Source of the DNA: Acinetobacter sp. Marseille-Q1618
GTDB lineage: Bacteria > Pseudomonadota > Gammaproteobacteria > Pseudomonadales > Moraxellaceae
Reading direction: 5' to 3'
Assembly: GCF_902809855.1 (NCBI RefSeq)
Contig: NZ_CADDWJ010000001.1
Coordinates: forward strand, 1,054,001 to 1,118,000
DNA length: 64,000 nt
Made by a program: the position numbers and the translations under genes. The notes beneath the pieces are model-generated. The model had not been told where the DNA came from, ran no database searches, and saw only the letters and a program-made list of their open reading frames with translations. This document shows, piece after piece, positions 51,747 to 61,827 of this stretch (position 1 is its first letter; each line of letters starts with the position of its first letter).

Positions 51747-53168
51747 ATGCAACCTTTTGTTCTTTACAACTCTGAGCAACGTAAAAAAGTTGAATTTGTT
51801 CCACGTAAAGAAGGACATATCGACATGTATGTATGTGGTATGACAGTTTATGATTACTGTCATATTGGACATGCCCGTGTCATGGTTGCATTTGACTACA
51901 TCATTCGTTTCTTGCGCAGCCAAGGCTGGAACGTCAAATACGTTCGTAATATCACCGATATTGATGACAAGATCATTGCCCGTGCCAATGAGAATGGTGA
52001 AAGCATTACAGCACTTACAGATCGTTTTATCACGGCAATGAATGAAGATGCTGCACGTTTAGGCTGTGCTGAACCAGACGAAGCACCACGTGCAACAGAT
52101 TACATCGATCAAATGCAAAATATGATCGGCACTTTGGTGAATAATGGTACAGCTTATCCATCGAACAATGGTGACGTGTATTTTGAAGTTGAAAAATTTG
52201 CCAAATATGGTCGTCTTTCAGGTCGTAAGCTAGAAGATATGCAAGCAGGCGCATCTGAACGTGTGGATGTTGAAGTAGAGAAAAAACATCCATTTGACTT
52301 TGTACTATGGAAACATGCTAAAGAAAATGAACCGTCTTGGGCTTCACCTTGGGGCAATGGTCGTCCAGGTTGGCATATTGAATGTTCTGCAATGTCGACG
52401 TGCTGCTTAGGCAATCATTTCGATATCCATGGCGGTGGTTCAGACTTAACTTTCCCACACCATGAAAATGAAATCGCCCAATCTGAAGCCTCTACAGGTG
52501 AACAATATGTAAACTATTGGATGCATGTCGGTTTCATCAATGTCGATGGCGAGAAAATGTCAAAATCTTTGGGCAATTTTTTTACTATTCGTGATGTCAT
52601 GGAAAAATTCCATCCTGAAGTGATTCGTTATTTCATTGTATCATCACACTATCGTAGCCCTGTAAACTTCTCTGACTTTGCATTAAAAGAAGCAAAAAAT
52701 GCGTTAACCCGTTTCTATCATGCATTTAAAGCCTATGAGCAAGTTTATGACGACAAAACTGTTGATACTCTGGAAAATGGTTTAGTTGAACGCTTTAACT
52801 CAGCGATGCGTGATGACTTTAATACATCTGAAGCGATTGCAGTTCTGTTTGAAATCATCAAAGAGTTAAATCGTGCAGTGAAAGAAGAAAATGCAGAACA
52901 ATCTGCGATCTATTATTCGACTTTACGCTACCTGACAAATATTTTAGGTTTGGTACAACACGATGTCGATGACTTCTTAAAATCTGATATTGGTCAGGAA
53001 GCACTTGGTTTATCTGAAGAGCAAATTGCAGATTTAATCCAACAACGTGTCGATGCCAAAAAAGCCAAAGATTTTGCGAAGGCAGATAAAATTCGTCAGT
53101 CTTTATTAGCTCAAGGCGTGGTATTAGAAGATACACGCCAAGGCACTGTTTGGCGTCGTGCAGATTAA
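51747..53168 (+). CDS. cysS: Cysteinyl-tRNA synthetase
   Basis: The frame is open from an ATG at 51711, but the ATG at 51747 ([20 protein letters not shown]) gives the standard N terminus; 473 residues. Class I signatures: HIGHARV and KMSKSLGNF; zinc-binding Cys/His residues include [19 protein letters not shown] and the [15 protein letters not shown] block. It charges tRNA-Cys in the cytosol. A terminator follows. The only odd point is its neighbourhood: the Hint array replaces any usual partner. Confidence 0.95.
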   Translation: MQPFVLYNSEQRKKVEFVPRKEGHIDMYVCGMTVYDYCHIGHARVMVAFDYIIRFLRSQGWNVKYVRNITDIDDKIIARANENGESITALTDRFITAMNEDAARLGCAEPDEAPRATDYIDQMQNMIGTLVNNGTAYPSNNGDVYFEVEKFAKYGRLSGRKLEDMQAGASERVDVEVEKKHPFDFVLWKHAKENEPSWASPWGNGRPGWHIECSAMSTCCLGNHFDIHGGGSDLTFPHHENEIAQSEASTGEQYVNYWMHVGFINVDGEKMSKSLGNFFTIRDVMEKFHPEVIRYFIVSSHYRSPVNFSDFALKEAKNALTRFYHAFKAYEQVYDDKTVDTLENGLVERFNSAMRDDFNTSEAIAVLFEIIKELNRAVKEENAEQSAIYYSTLRYLTNILGLVQHDVDDFLKSDIGQEALGLSEEQIADLIQQRVDAKKAKDFAKADKIRQSLLAQGVVLEDTRQGTVWRRAD

Positions 53169-53193
53169 AGAAAACTTGTTTTCTATTCTTAAT

Positions 53194-53229
53194 AAATTAA
53201 AAAGCAGGATTTTTCCTGCTTTTTAATTT
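53194..53229. terminator. Terminator of cysS
   Basis: AAATTAAAAAGCAGGA (53194-53209) pairs perfectly with TCCTGCTTTTTAATTT (53214-53229) around TTTT. It also reaches the stop codon of the small minus-strand ORF. Confidence 0.9.
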
Positions 53230-53353
53230 AATGACAGTGATAATCACCAGTTTTACTATTGGTATGACAGCCTTGTGAGTTCGTCCCACCTGAATGAGCA
53301 TGTGCAGCACTCACTGTTAAAATAATTAAACATAAAATGAAGAGTTTATTCAA
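53228..53353 (-). CDS. Small secreted Cys/His-rich peptide (YHCH motif)
   Basis: A 41-residue ORF from a TTG at 53353 with AAGGTG upstream. It starts with a signal peptide (LNKLFILCLIILTVSAAHA) and leaves a mature peptide of about 22 residues: HSGGTNSQGCHTNSKTGDYH then CH. The GCHxNxKTGxYHCH pattern is a known small metal-binding-type motif in secreted nucleases and solitary peptides (YHYH/excalibur-like). A TTG start and small size make it easy to miss. Function unknown; a periplasmic cation or nuclease-linked role is inference. Confidence 0.6.
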   Translation of the reverse strand: MNKLFILCLIILTVSAAHAHSGGTNSQGCHTNSKTGDYHCH

Positions 53354-53492
53354 AATAACACCTTTTAAATCAATAATATAAAAATAATAGTGTATAAATT
53401 TATTTAATTATTTCAAGTTATATTAAAAAACCGCATTCAAATATGATGCGGTTTTCTAGTTCTTAATTAAAAAATAGAAATCATTACAACCA

Positions 53493-54992
53493 TCAAGCTG
53501 ACTTCATATTTCCTGTTTCTTCAAACTGTGCATGCCAAGACAAAGCTTCACGCAATACATGTGGGGTTTGACCACCCAAAGCACATGCTCGTTCAAAATA
53601 ATTCAACAAATCAGCTTTATAGCTCGGATGTGCGCAATTCTCGATAATTTTTAAAGCTCGCTCACGTGGTGCAAGTCCACGCAAATCCGCCAAACCTTGC
53701 TCAGTCACCAAAACATCAATATCATGTTCAGCATGATCACAATGACTTACCATCGGTACAACCGAAGAAATCGCTCCGCCTTTAGCAATCGACTTGGTCA
53801 CAAAAATCGCTAAATGCGCATGACGCGTAAAATCTCCAGATCCCCCGATACCATTCATCATTTTTGTGCCTGTGACATGGGTTGAGTTCACATTGCCATA
53901 AATATCAAACTCAAGCGCAGTATTGATCGCAATAATGCCTAAACGACGAATAATTTCAGGATTATTAGAAAGCTCCTGCGGACGCAAAACGATTTTATCT
54001 TTATAGCGTTCAAAATTATTCATCACACGTTTGGCACATTCATCTGACAAAGTCATCGAACAGCCTGAGGCAAATTTCATTTTCCCTGAGTCAATCAACT
54101 CAAACGTACAGTCTTGTAAAACTTCTGAATACATTTCGAGATCATGAAAATTTGAATGTTCAAAACCTGCAAAAACTGCATTAGCAATCGAACCTACACC
54201 AGACTGAAGTGGTCCTAAATTTTCAGGTAAACGCCCGACTGCAACTTCATTTTCAAAAAATTGGATCAAATGTTTGGCAATCGCAAGAGTTTCATCATCT
54301 GCTTCATCCATTTTGAATGACGTATCTGGAATGTCGTTTAAAACAATCGCAGAAATTTTGCTTGGATCGACATGAATACCCACCGTACCAATAAGATCTC
54401 CTGCCTCAGTTAAAGGAATCGGTTCGCGATGTGGACGTGCTTTAGGCAGATAAATATCATGTGCGCCTTCTAGGACTGGGCTAATGGTATTGTCAATTTC
54501 AATGATGACATGCTCAGCTATTTCAATAAAATTGGCTGAGTTACCGCACGAGCCTGTTGGAATGATTTGTCCATCTTCGCTAATCGCCGTTGCCGCAATC
54601 ACCGCAACATCGATTTTAGGTAAATTTTTATGACGAATATTATCTGCCAACTCTGACAAATGCTGATCGATATACATCACTTCACCATTGTTAATGGCTT
54701 TGCGTAATGTTGGATCTGCTTGATAAGGATAACGACGTGCCAAAGCATGTGCGTCATTCAGACGTCCATCAATGCGATTACCTAAACTCGCACCTGTCGC
54801 CAATGTGATTTTCATTGGATGCTTTTGTGCATAATCTGCCAAGGCAAGTGGTACCGTTTTTGCTTCTCCTGCACCACCAAAGCCACTTAAACCGACCACA
54901 GCACCATTTTGAATGAATGCAATCGCTTTTTCTACAGACATGACTTTTTCGTGCAAAGCTGCACAGCGAATACGTTCTAAACCGTTAATCAT
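53493..54992 (-). CDS. Acetyl-CoA hydrolase/transferase (succinate- or acetate-CoA transferase type)
   Basis: 499 residues, two halves of the CoA-transferase fold: VGLSGFGGAGEAKTVPLAL near residue 33, and GGSGDFTRHAHLAIFVTKS near 395. The CoA-transferase nucleophile Glu is expected in DLEMYSEVLQD near 285. The overall plan matches the AarC/ScpC/Cat1 group, which moves CoA between acetyl-, succinyl- or propionyl-CoA and carboxylates. It runs in the same direction as the thiolase, 112 bp after it, consistent with acyl-CoA metabolism. Confidence 0.88.
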   Translation of the reverse strand: MINGLERIRCAALHEKVMSVEKAIAFIQNGAVVGLSGFGGAGEAKTVPLALADYAQKHPMKITLATGASLGNRIDGRLNDAHALARRYPYQADPTLRKAINNGEVMYIDQHLSELADNIRHKNLPKIDVAVIAATAISEDGQIIPTGSCGNSANFIEIAEHVIIEIDNTISPVLEGAHDIYLPKARPHREPIPLTEAGDLIGTVGIHVDPSKISAIVLNDIPDTSFKMDEADDETLAIAKHLIQFFENEVAVGRLPENLGPLQSGVGSIANAVFAGFEHSNFHDLEMYSEVLQDCTFELIDSGKMKFASGCSMTLSDECAKRVMNNFERYKDKIVLRPQELSNNPEIIRRLGIIAINTALEFDIYGNVNSTHVTGTKMMNGIGGSGDFTRHAHLAIFVTKSIAKGGAISSVVPMVSHCDHAEHDIDVLVTEQGLADLRGLAPRERALKIIENCAHPSYKADLLNYFERACALGGQTPHVLREALSWHAQFEETGNMKSA

Positions 54993-55104
54993 TGAAAAAT
55001 CTCAAAAATACATCTAAAAATTAAAAATACAGCTTGTAAATATTCAACACCCTTGCGTACAAGGATGTTGATTCATCTTGAGTTTTAAATTTATAGAGAA
55101 ACGA

Positions 55105-56274
55105 TTAAATTAATTCAATCGCAATTGCAGTCGCTTCACCGCCACCGATACACAAAGCAGCAATGCCTTTTTTGCCACCTGTACGTTTTAAAGCATGGAT
55201 CAAAGTCACGATGATACGAGAACCAGAAGAACCTAATGGATGACCGAGCGCACATGCACCACCATTGATATTGACTTTTTCACGATCTAAATTAAAACCA
55301 TCAATTGCAAGCATTGCCACCATTGCAAACGCTTCATTGACTTCCCAAAGATCGACTTCTTCAGCTTTCCAACCCGTTTGTTTTAATACTTTTTCAATTG
55401 CACCTACAGGTGCAATCGTAAACTCAGATGGATGTTGTGAATTGGTCGCGTATGCAACCACTTTCGCTAATGGTTTTAAGCCACGTTGTGCTGCGATTTC
55501 TTCTGAAGTTACCACTAACGCTGATGCGCCATCTGAAATTGAACTGGCATTAGCAGCAGTAATCGTTCCGTCTTTCTTAAATGCTGGACGTAAGGTTGGA
55601 ATTTTATCCACTTTGGCATTTAAAGGTTGTTCATCTTGATCAACTACAACATCGCCTTTACGTGAAGACACTGTGACTGGCACGATTTCAGCTTTGAAAT
55701 AACCATTATTTACCGCTTCTACCGCTTTATTTAAAGAGCTAATGGCATAAGCATCTTGTTGTTCACGGGTATAACCTTTTTTATCTGCCATTTCTTGAGC
55801 AAGAATACCCATCGACAAACCTGTTTCCGCATCTTCCAGACCTTCTTGGAACATATGGTCAGTCACTTTGCCATGTCCCATGCGATAGCCTGCACGAGCT
55901 TTATCCAGTAAATATGGCGCATTTGACATGGACTCCATACCGCCTGCGACCACGATATTTGCAGAACCTGCTTTGATGGCATCGGCTGCTTGCATAACCG
56001 CTTTCATACCTGAACCACAGATTTTATTAATTGTGGTTGCACCTGTCGTATCAGGCAAACCTGCTTGACGCATGGCTTGACGTGCAGGACCTTGTTTTAA
56101 ACCTGCTGGCAGTACACAACCGAAAATCACTTCATCAATATCAGTGGGTTGTAAACCTGCACGTGCAACAGCTTCTTTAATCGCTACTGCGCCCAAATCA
56201 GGTGCGGTACATGTCGATAATGCACCTTGAAAACCGCCCATTGCGGTACGAACTGCGTCTACAATTACAATCAT
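55105..56274 (-). CDS. Acetyl-CoA C-acyltransferase (thiolase)
   Basis: 389 residues. The nucleophile Cys is in NKICGSGMKAVMQAAD near residue 88, the His in the NINGGACALGHPLGSSGSRI region and the second Cys in ALCIGGGEATA, all standard for thiolase II. The length is normal. It makes or cleaves 3-ketoacyl-CoA. It is upstream of the CoA transferase gene and follows a palindromic repeat region separating it from the large acyl-CoA dehydrogenase gene. Whether the role is acetoacetyl-CoA synthesis or beta-oxidation is open. Confidence 0.92.
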   Translation of the reverse strand: MIVIVDAVRTAMGGFQGALSTCTAPDLGAVAIKEAVARAGLQPTDIDEVIFGCVLPAGLKQGPARQAMRQAGLPDTTGATTINKICGSGMKAVMQAADAIKAGSANIVVAGGMESMSNAPYLLDKARAGYRMGHGKVTDHMFQEGLEDAETGLSMGILAQEMADKKGYTREQQDAYAISSLNKAVEAVNNGYFKAEIVPVTVSSRKGDVVVDQDEQPLNAKVDKIPTLRPAFKKDGTITAANASSISDGASALVVTSEEIAAQRGLKPLAKVVAYATNSQHPSEFTIAPVGAIEKVLKQTGWKAEEVDLWEVNEAFAMVAMLAIDGFNLDREKVNINGGACALGHPLGSSGSRIIVTLIHALKRTGGKKGIAALCIGGGEATAIAIELI

Positions 56275-56394
56275 TGTTATCTACCTATTCCATCTATTTT
56301 CAGTTTTGTTATGCATTTTGAGCGAGCGTACTCACTCAAAACTGTCCATGATTTATCTTTAATCATGTTTGAATCAATTATTGCAAAGCATCAT

Positions 56395-56515
56395 TCAATC
56401 CTCCCCCTTACAGAACATGTTCCTCACCTTTTTCAAAGGAGGGAGTTTTCCATAACTTGCATAAGCGAGTCATTCTCCTCCCTTCTCAAAGGGAGTTCGG
56501 GAGGGATTATCCTTT
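56395..56515. repeat. Palindromic intergenic repeat (CTCCC / GGGAG type)
   Basis: Inverted blocks such as CCTCCCCCTT, AAAGGAGGGAG, CTCCTCCCTTCTCAAAGGGAG and GGGAGG fold on each other. Same style as 28731-28806, here between two acyl-CoA metabolism genes. Confidence 0.7.
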
Positions 56516-56526
56516 AACCAAAGTCA

Positions 56527-58308
56527 TTAAGCCTGCGCTGTAAAATAATCTTCAGGCAACTGCATCACCAACTCCGCACCCGCCTGAATACGTTGCTTAC
56601 GTGCAGCTAAATCAGGAAGTACTTTTGCCACATAATACTGCGCCAAGACCAATTTATTTTGATAGAAGCTTTCAGACTTGGTTTGTGCAGCTTGTGCAAT
56701 ACGTGCAAACATATAGGTAAAGCTGAGTAAACCAACGGCATGTAAATAATCTACCGCCACAGCATTTGAAAAGTCAGGATGAGTCTTCGCCTGTTCAATA
56801 ATAAACTGGGTCAATGCTTCAACTTGATTACATACATCTAAAGTTGTAGCTTTAATGCTTAAACTATCTTCCATAGACGCTGCAAACTCACGAATTTCCG
56901 CGATATATTCAGCAATGAATGCACCATCAGACTTAATGGTTTTACGACCAATCAAATCAATCGCTTGAACGCCATTTGTTCCTTCGTAAATCTGAGAAAT
57001 ACGCAAATCACGAATACATTGCTCCATGCCCCATTCACGAATATAACCATGCCCACCAAAACACATTTGTGCTTCTAATGCAGAATCTAGTGCTTTATCA
57101 GTTAAATAAGCTTTGGCAATTGGGGTAAGTAATGCCACACGATCATTGGCTTTACGCACCGCCTCAGCATCGTTGGAGAATTTGGTAATATCGAGTTGTT
57201 GCCCGACATAAACCGCAAAAGCACGAGATGCCTCATTATTAGCACGGACATTCAACAACATGCGGCGCACATCGCCATGTACTAAAATAGAATCAGCAGG
57301 TTTTTCAGGAGATTTCGCACCTGTCGCAGCACGACCTTGTAAACGATCAGTCGCATATTGTGCTGCATTTTGGTACGCATATTCAGATGCACCAATACCC
57401 TGAATCCCCATAGATAAACGTTCATAGTTCATCATGATAAACATCGCTGCCAAGCCTTGATTTTCTTTACCTACCAAGAAACCTTTAGCAGCATCAAAAT
57501 TCATCACACATGTAGCAGAGCCTTTGATTCCCATTTTATGTTCAATCGAGCCTGCACCTAAAGTATTGCGCTCGCCCAAAGAACCATCTGCATTGACTAA
57601 GAATTTCGGCACGATAAACAGTGAAATACCACGCGAGCCCGCAGGTGCATTCGGTGTTTTTGCCAAGACGAGATGAATAATATTTTCACAAAGGTCATGC
57701 TCACCACTGGTAATGAAAATCTTAGTACCCGTGATGTTATAAGAACCATCTTCATTTGGTTCAGCTTTGGTTTTGATGATGCCTAAGTCTGTGCCTGAAT
57801 GTGGCTCAGTCAAACACATGGTGCCAGACCATTCACCTGTATAAAATTTTGGTAAATAGGTCGCTTTTTGCTCTTCCGATGCAGCTTGGTCGATTGCTAT
57901 ACCCGCACCCACAGTTAAAAGTGGATACAACATAAACGATGGGTTGGCACTCCAGATCATTTCATCTGCAAGAACGGTCAGCATTTTAGGCATGCCCTGA
58001 CCGCCCCATGCTTCATTTGCACCTAAGCCGACCCAACCACCTTCAGCAAATTGTTGGAATGCTGCTTTAAAGCCTTTTGGTGTTGTAACCACACCATTAT
58101 TAAACTGTGCACCGCCTTCTTCATCGGCTGTCCGATTTAAATCAAGGATGACATTTTTAGAAAATTTTGCCATTTCTTCCAAAATCGCATTGGCTGTTGC
58201 CATGTCTAAATGAGCTAAATTTTCATTGTTTTGCCAAAATTGTTCCGCTTTAAACACATCATTTAAAATAAAATCCATGTCTTTGAGCGGTGCATTATAG
58301 ATAGGCAT
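56527..58308 (-). CDS. Large acyl-CoA dehydrogenase with C-terminal extension
   Basis: 593 residues, the long form. FAD site: GTMCLTEPHSGTDLGIIKT; then GTKIFITSGEHDL and LAAMFIMMNYERLSMGIQG. The final domain (from about 460) has LDVCNQVEALTQFIIEQ and resembles the acyl-CoA dehydrogenase C-terminal domain of FadE5-like proteins. MCFGGHGYIREWGMEQCIRD is the usual helix before the catalytic base. It oxidises long or bulky acyl-CoA in the cytosol. Its only clear neighbour link is the upstream TetR gene, divergent from it with about 560 bp between. Confidence 0.9.
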   Translation of the reverse strand: MPIYNAPLKDMDFILNDVFKAEQFWQNNENLAHLDMATANAILEEMAKFSKNVILDLNRTADEEGGAQFNNGVVTTPKGFKAAFQQFAEGGWVGLGANEAWGGQGMPKMLTVLADEMIWSANPSFMLYPLLTVGAGIAIDQAASEEQKATYLPKFYTGEWSGTMCLTEPHSGTDLGIIKTKAEPNEDGSYNITGTKIFITSGEHDLCENIIHLVLAKTPNAPAGSRGISLFIVPKFLVNADGSLGERNTLGAGSIEHKMGIKGSATCVMNFDAAKGFLVGKENQGLAAMFIMMNYERLSMGIQGIGASEYAYQNAAQYATDRLQGRAATGAKSPEKPADSILVHGDVRRMLLNVRANNEASRAFAVYVGQQLDITKFSNDAEAVRKANDRVALLTPIAKAYLTDKALDSALEAQMCFGGHGYIREWGMEQCIRDLRISQIYEGTNGVQAIDLIGRKTIKSDGAFIAEYIAEIREFAASMEDSLSIKATTLDVCNQVEALTQFIIEQAKTHPDFSNAVAVDYLHAVGLLSFTYMFARIAQAAQTKSESFYQNKLVLAQYYVAKVLPDLAARKQRIQAGAELVMQLPEDYFTAQA

Positions 58309-58872
58309 GTCGCATTCCTTTTTACAAGCTTCTGTTTACTCTGAAGCCTTTTTACATAATAAAAATCATTGAAATGACATTTGTAATCTCAATAAGCATA
58401 TGACTGATTTAAATTTGCTTGAAATATCAAATTTAAAAACATTTCTTGGCAATGTTTTTTATAGTGCAATATAGAAAATTCTAAGCGATGTGAATGATTT
58501 AAAATCAATCTCATTGGCTTAAAATATATAACATGACTCAAAAACATTGATCTGCAAATATTCAACAGTGTACGCTTTTGTAAGCCCCAAAATGGCATTA
58601 CTTACTTTTACATTTCAAACTTATTAAAGTTTTAAATTGCGCAAAAACAATAAATGAAATTCTTTAAAATTGGAATTTTATTCCTTGATAATGACCTCAT
58701 AGGTTCAGTTTTCTTGACAAGTAAAACATCAAAGTAGGATATTGAATGATTATGTGATTTTTCTAGTTAAAATTAGAATTTCTAGCCAAAACTAGACGAT
58801 AGTTTGATTCACACTCAAGAATACCTGTTATAATTCATTTTCGTTCTTTATCCATCATTTGGAACTATTTAA
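58309..58872. other. Long intergenic region upstream of the TetR gene
   Basis: 560 bases of A+T-rich DNA between the divergent acyl-CoA dehydrogenase and TetR genes. An extended -10 (58826-58834) is the only firm signal. A small minus-strand ORF at 58389-58598 has no family-like features and is not called. Operator repeats for the TetR protein were not found by eye. Confidence 0.5.
58826..58834 (+). promoter_or_regulatory. Extended -10 promoter of the TetR gene
   Basis: TGTTATAAT contains the TGn element directly before a perfect TATAAT, about 39 bp ahead of the ATG. The -35 is weak, as allowed for extended -10 promoters. Confidence 0.7.
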
Positions 58873-59493
58873 ATGAGTACAGTTCGCCAACAAAATTTTC
58901 TACTCAGAAAAGAGAAAATTTTAGCCATGGCAGAAACCCTTTTACTCGATAATAACCAAGATATTACCCTTGCTGAATTGGCGGCAGAGTTAGATATTGC
59001 CAAAGGCACCATTTATAAACATTTTAAAAGCAAAAACCAGTTGTACTTAGAGCTGATCATTCTTAACGAAAAACGTTTATTAGAAATTTCTAAAAACCAC
59101 AACCATGATATTAAAACCTATGTATCGCAATATATGCTTTACAATATGCTTAATTCAAATCGCACAATTTTATTGCATGTCATCGAAGAACGCCTCACTA
59201 ATAATGAACGTAAACTCAAAGATTTATTTGAAGAATTATATCAAGTTCGTGAAGCTCGGATTTTAGAAATTCGTGATTTATTTGCGGATCATTTAAAATC
59301 CTTGAACAGCATCATGTCCATCCGAGATTATCTTTCATACATTTGGACAGTAACCTATGGGGCATCATTACTTTTAAATTCAACCCATTATCAAAAATCA
59401 ATCGGCTCACGTGAGCGTTTAATCAAACTTTATGTAAATCAAGCGCTAATGACACCAGATAAATTGACTGACACTGATCATCAAACAGCATAA
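58873..59493 (+). CDS. TetR-family regulator
   Basis: 206 residues. The N-terminal helix-turn-helix is ITLAELAAELDIAKGTIYKHFKSKNQLYLEL near residues 35-65, the TetR standard; the rest is a helical ligand domain (about 80-195). It stands divergent from a long acyl-CoA dehydrogenase gene, a frequent arrangement for fatty-acid degradation repressors. No operator palindrome was identified, so the target is inferred. Confidence 0.88.
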   Translation: MSTVRQQNFLLRKEKILAMAETLLLDNNQDITLAELAAELDIAKGTIYKHFKSKNQLYLELIILNEKRLLEISKNHNHDIKTYVSQYMLYNMLNSNRTILLHVIEERLTNNERKLKDLFEELYQVREARILEIRDLFADHLKSLNSIMSIRDYLSYIWTVTYGASLLLNSTHYQKSIGSRERLIKLYVNQALMTPDKLTDTDHQTA

Positions 59494-59529
59494 ATTTTAA
59501 AATCAAATCTCACTTATTAAGATAGATCT

Positions 59530-60519
59530 TCATTTCCTACTATCTTCATGATCTTGCAATGCATCTTCAGGTTTTAAATTTAACAACTGTCTCGGTAAAG
59601 GCATCGAATTTACCTGACTAAAAATCTCATAGCACATGTGTCTAAGCCATTGATGACTGGTTTTATGATGACAAGACATATGCCAATATTGCTTAATCGA
59701 ATACGTTGGAAATGAAATCGGGGCAGGTAAAATCTGCAAATTCCCCCGTGACAATAACACCTGACTTAAATAATACGGTACGGTTGCAATCGAATCCGTA
59801 TCTTGTACTACCAAGCCCACACCTAAGTAACTCGGAATACGCATCAAGACATTACGTTTTAAATCCAAATTTAACAACTCATTGGCAATATGGTAATGCC
59901 CCACCCCTGCATCAATATCAATATGCGATTCACTTAAATATTGCTCAACCGTAATTTTTTGCTCGCTCAAACGTGGGTGATCTTTTGATGCAATCACCAC
60001 ATAAAACTGTTCAAATAACTTTTGCTGATAAAAACCATTTTCCAAATGCGGTAAAAAACCGATGGCTAAATCAATTTCACCATTTGCCATCTGATAACTG
60101 GTTTCAGAGGTGATTGCACGGACATTTAGTTTTACATGCGGTGCGTGTTGTTTTAAATATTGTGAAATTTTCGGCAATAACACCAAATGTGAAACATCAG
60201 TCATCGCAATGGTAAATTGCTGCTGCGATGCTGCCTGATCAAAGTTGACACTAAAATTATTAATAATTTCAACTTTACTCAGCGCTTCACTGACCAATGG
60301 AAAGAGTTGTTTTGACAATTCGGTAGGTACCATTTCATTGCCAATCCGTAAAAATAATGGGTCATTATAATGTGAACGAATTTTATTCAGGATATTACTC
60401 ACAGTCGGCTGACTCATTTCCAAATGATCTGCCGCCAAAGATACGCTTTTAAATTTATAAATATGATAAAAAATGCTGAGTAATTTACAATCCAGTTCAA
60501 ACACGTATTTAAATCTCAC
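59530..60519 (-). CDS. LysR-family regulator
   Basis: 329 residues. Winged HTH: LLSIFYHIYKFKSVSLAADHLEMSQPTVSNI (residues 14-45), then the usual coinducer domain with DVSHLVLLPKISQYL and IDLAIGFLPHLENGFYQQK. Its tail faces the convergent TetR gene. Next gene upstream is an SDR oxidoreductase, not divergent, so its target may be elsewhere. Confidence 0.88.
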   Translation of the reverse strand: MRFKYVFELDCKLLSIFYHIYKFKSVSLAADHLEMSQPTVSNILNKIRSHYNDPLFLRIGNEMVPTELSKQLFPLVSEALSKVEIINNFSVNFDQAASQQQFTIAMTDVSHLVLLPKISQYLKQHAPHVKLNVRAITSETSYQMANGEIDLAIGFLPHLENGFYQQKLFEQFYVVIASKDHPRLSEQKITVEQYLSESHIDIDAGVGHYHIANELLNLDLKRNVLMRIPSYLGVGLVVQDTDSIATVPYYLSQVLLSRGNLQILPAPISFPTYSIKQYWHMSCHHKTSHQWLRHMCYEIFSQVNSMPLPRQLLNLKPEDALQDHEDSRK

Positions 60520-60670
60520 CTTTTATTTTGACGTTAAATTAGTCGCATGTTGTCATCAACAGCGCTTTATATCATCTACCTTTTTTTATTATTTTCCAAT
60601 GTTAAAATTTAGTCATATTTAGAGAAATAATCTATTTTCAATGTATTTGTACATTTTTATTTCAAAATAA

Positions 60671-60700
60671 AAAAGAATACTCTCGATAGAATATTCTTTT
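60671..60700 (-). terminator. Terminator of the SDR gene
   Basis: AAAAGAATA (60671-60679) pairs with TATTCTTTT (60692-60700) just past the SDR stop, with a U-tract on the minus strand. Confidence 0.7.
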
Positions 60701-60737
60701 AACTGCCAAATCAGTTCATTTTTTAGCGGTATGCCAA

Positions 60738-61571
60738 TTATTCTTCCACAAATAAATCGACCATGAGTTCTTCATCTGAATCCTCATAACGATATTGATC
60801 AAAATTGGTTTCACCACGCTCTGTTAAAATCTGTTCATCAATCATCAAGCGACCTGTTAGGGCTCGATTTTCACTGATTAAAATTTGATATGCTGCATCT
60901 GCCATAATGCTGGGTTTGCGAGATCTAGGGAATAGCGCTTTGCCTGCACCACCGAGTGAAAATTCAACTGCGGCTGTGGCAATCAAAGTTCTTGGCCACA
61001 AGGAATTCACACTAATTCCAAACTTCTCAAACTCTTGGTTCATACCGATGGTCAGCATACTCATGCCGTATTTTGTGATCGCATAAGGGGCATAAGTTGC
61101 AAACCATTTTGGATCTAAATTTAACGGTGGAGATAAACTTAAAATATGTGGATTTGCACTTTGTTTTAAATAAGGCAAAGCGGCTTGACTGGCAACCATG
61201 ACGGCACGAGTATTAATCTGATACATCAAATCAAAACGATTTGGATCAAGCGTTTCTACACCTGATAAATTAATTGCACCTGCATTATTAATTAAAATAT
61301 CAATGCTGCCAAAATGATCAAAAGCTTGTTTCATTGCCACAGCAACTGCCTCTTGATCACGTACATCGAGCTGCAATGCCAGAGCTTGACCGCCTGCTGC
61401 TTCAACTTCTTTTGCAACAGTATAAATAGAACCACCTAGTTTTGGATGCGCTTCGGTAGACTTTGCAGCAATCACGATATTTGCACCATCACGTGCAGCA
61501 CGTAAGGCGATTTCACGTCCAATTCCTCGACTTGCACCTGTAATAAATACAGTTTTTCCTTTTAATGACAT
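60738..61571 (-). CDS. Short-chain dehydrogenase/reductase (HSDL2-like)
   Basis: 277 residues. Cofactor motif TGASRGIGREIALRAA, NNAGAINL, and the catalytic Tyr-x3-Lys in YAPYAITKYGMSM; the GANIVIAAKSTEAHPKLGG loop is typical of the HSDL2-like group of SDRs. The catalytic Ser position in ILSLSPPLNL is Ser-Leu-Ser as in that group. It uses NAD(P) in the cytosol on a lipid-like alcohol or ketone, unspecified. Single gene with its own terminator; the pirin gene runs divergently 256 bp away. Confidence 0.9.
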   Translation of the reverse strand: MSLKGKTVFITGASRGIGREIALRAARDGANIVIAAKSTEAHPKLGGSIYTVAKEVEAAGGQALALQLDVRDQEAVAVAMKQAFDHFGSIDILINNAGAINLSGVETLDPNRFDLMYQINTRAVMVASQAALPYLKQSANPHILSLSPPLNLDPKWFATYAPYAITKYGMSMLTIGMNQEFEKFGISVNSLWPRTLIATAAVEFSLGGAGKALFPRSRKPSIMADAAYQILISENRALTGRLMIDEQILTERGETNFDQYRYEDSDEELMVDLFVEE

Positions 61572-61827
61572 AGTTGCCTCGATTCTTTATTCTTTTGCCA
61601 TTTGAATGTACTGAATAAAACACAGCCACCACAGTACAAAATATTCCAAAAACATCCTCTAACTCACCAAAGTGCTCATTTTTTCTAAACCCATGAGTCA
61701 GTAAAACACGTTGTAATACAGCCTAAAAAATGTCCACTTACTTTTTACATAAAGTTTGTATGCTTTAAATAGGTTATAAAAGATGATGAGAAATCAATTC
61801 ACTAAATAGAAAAGAAGGTAAAAAAAT

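Noticed and set aside
58389..58598. Minus-strand ORF of 69 residues
   Set aside because: In A+T-rich DNA without a ribosome site and with no recognisable sequence.
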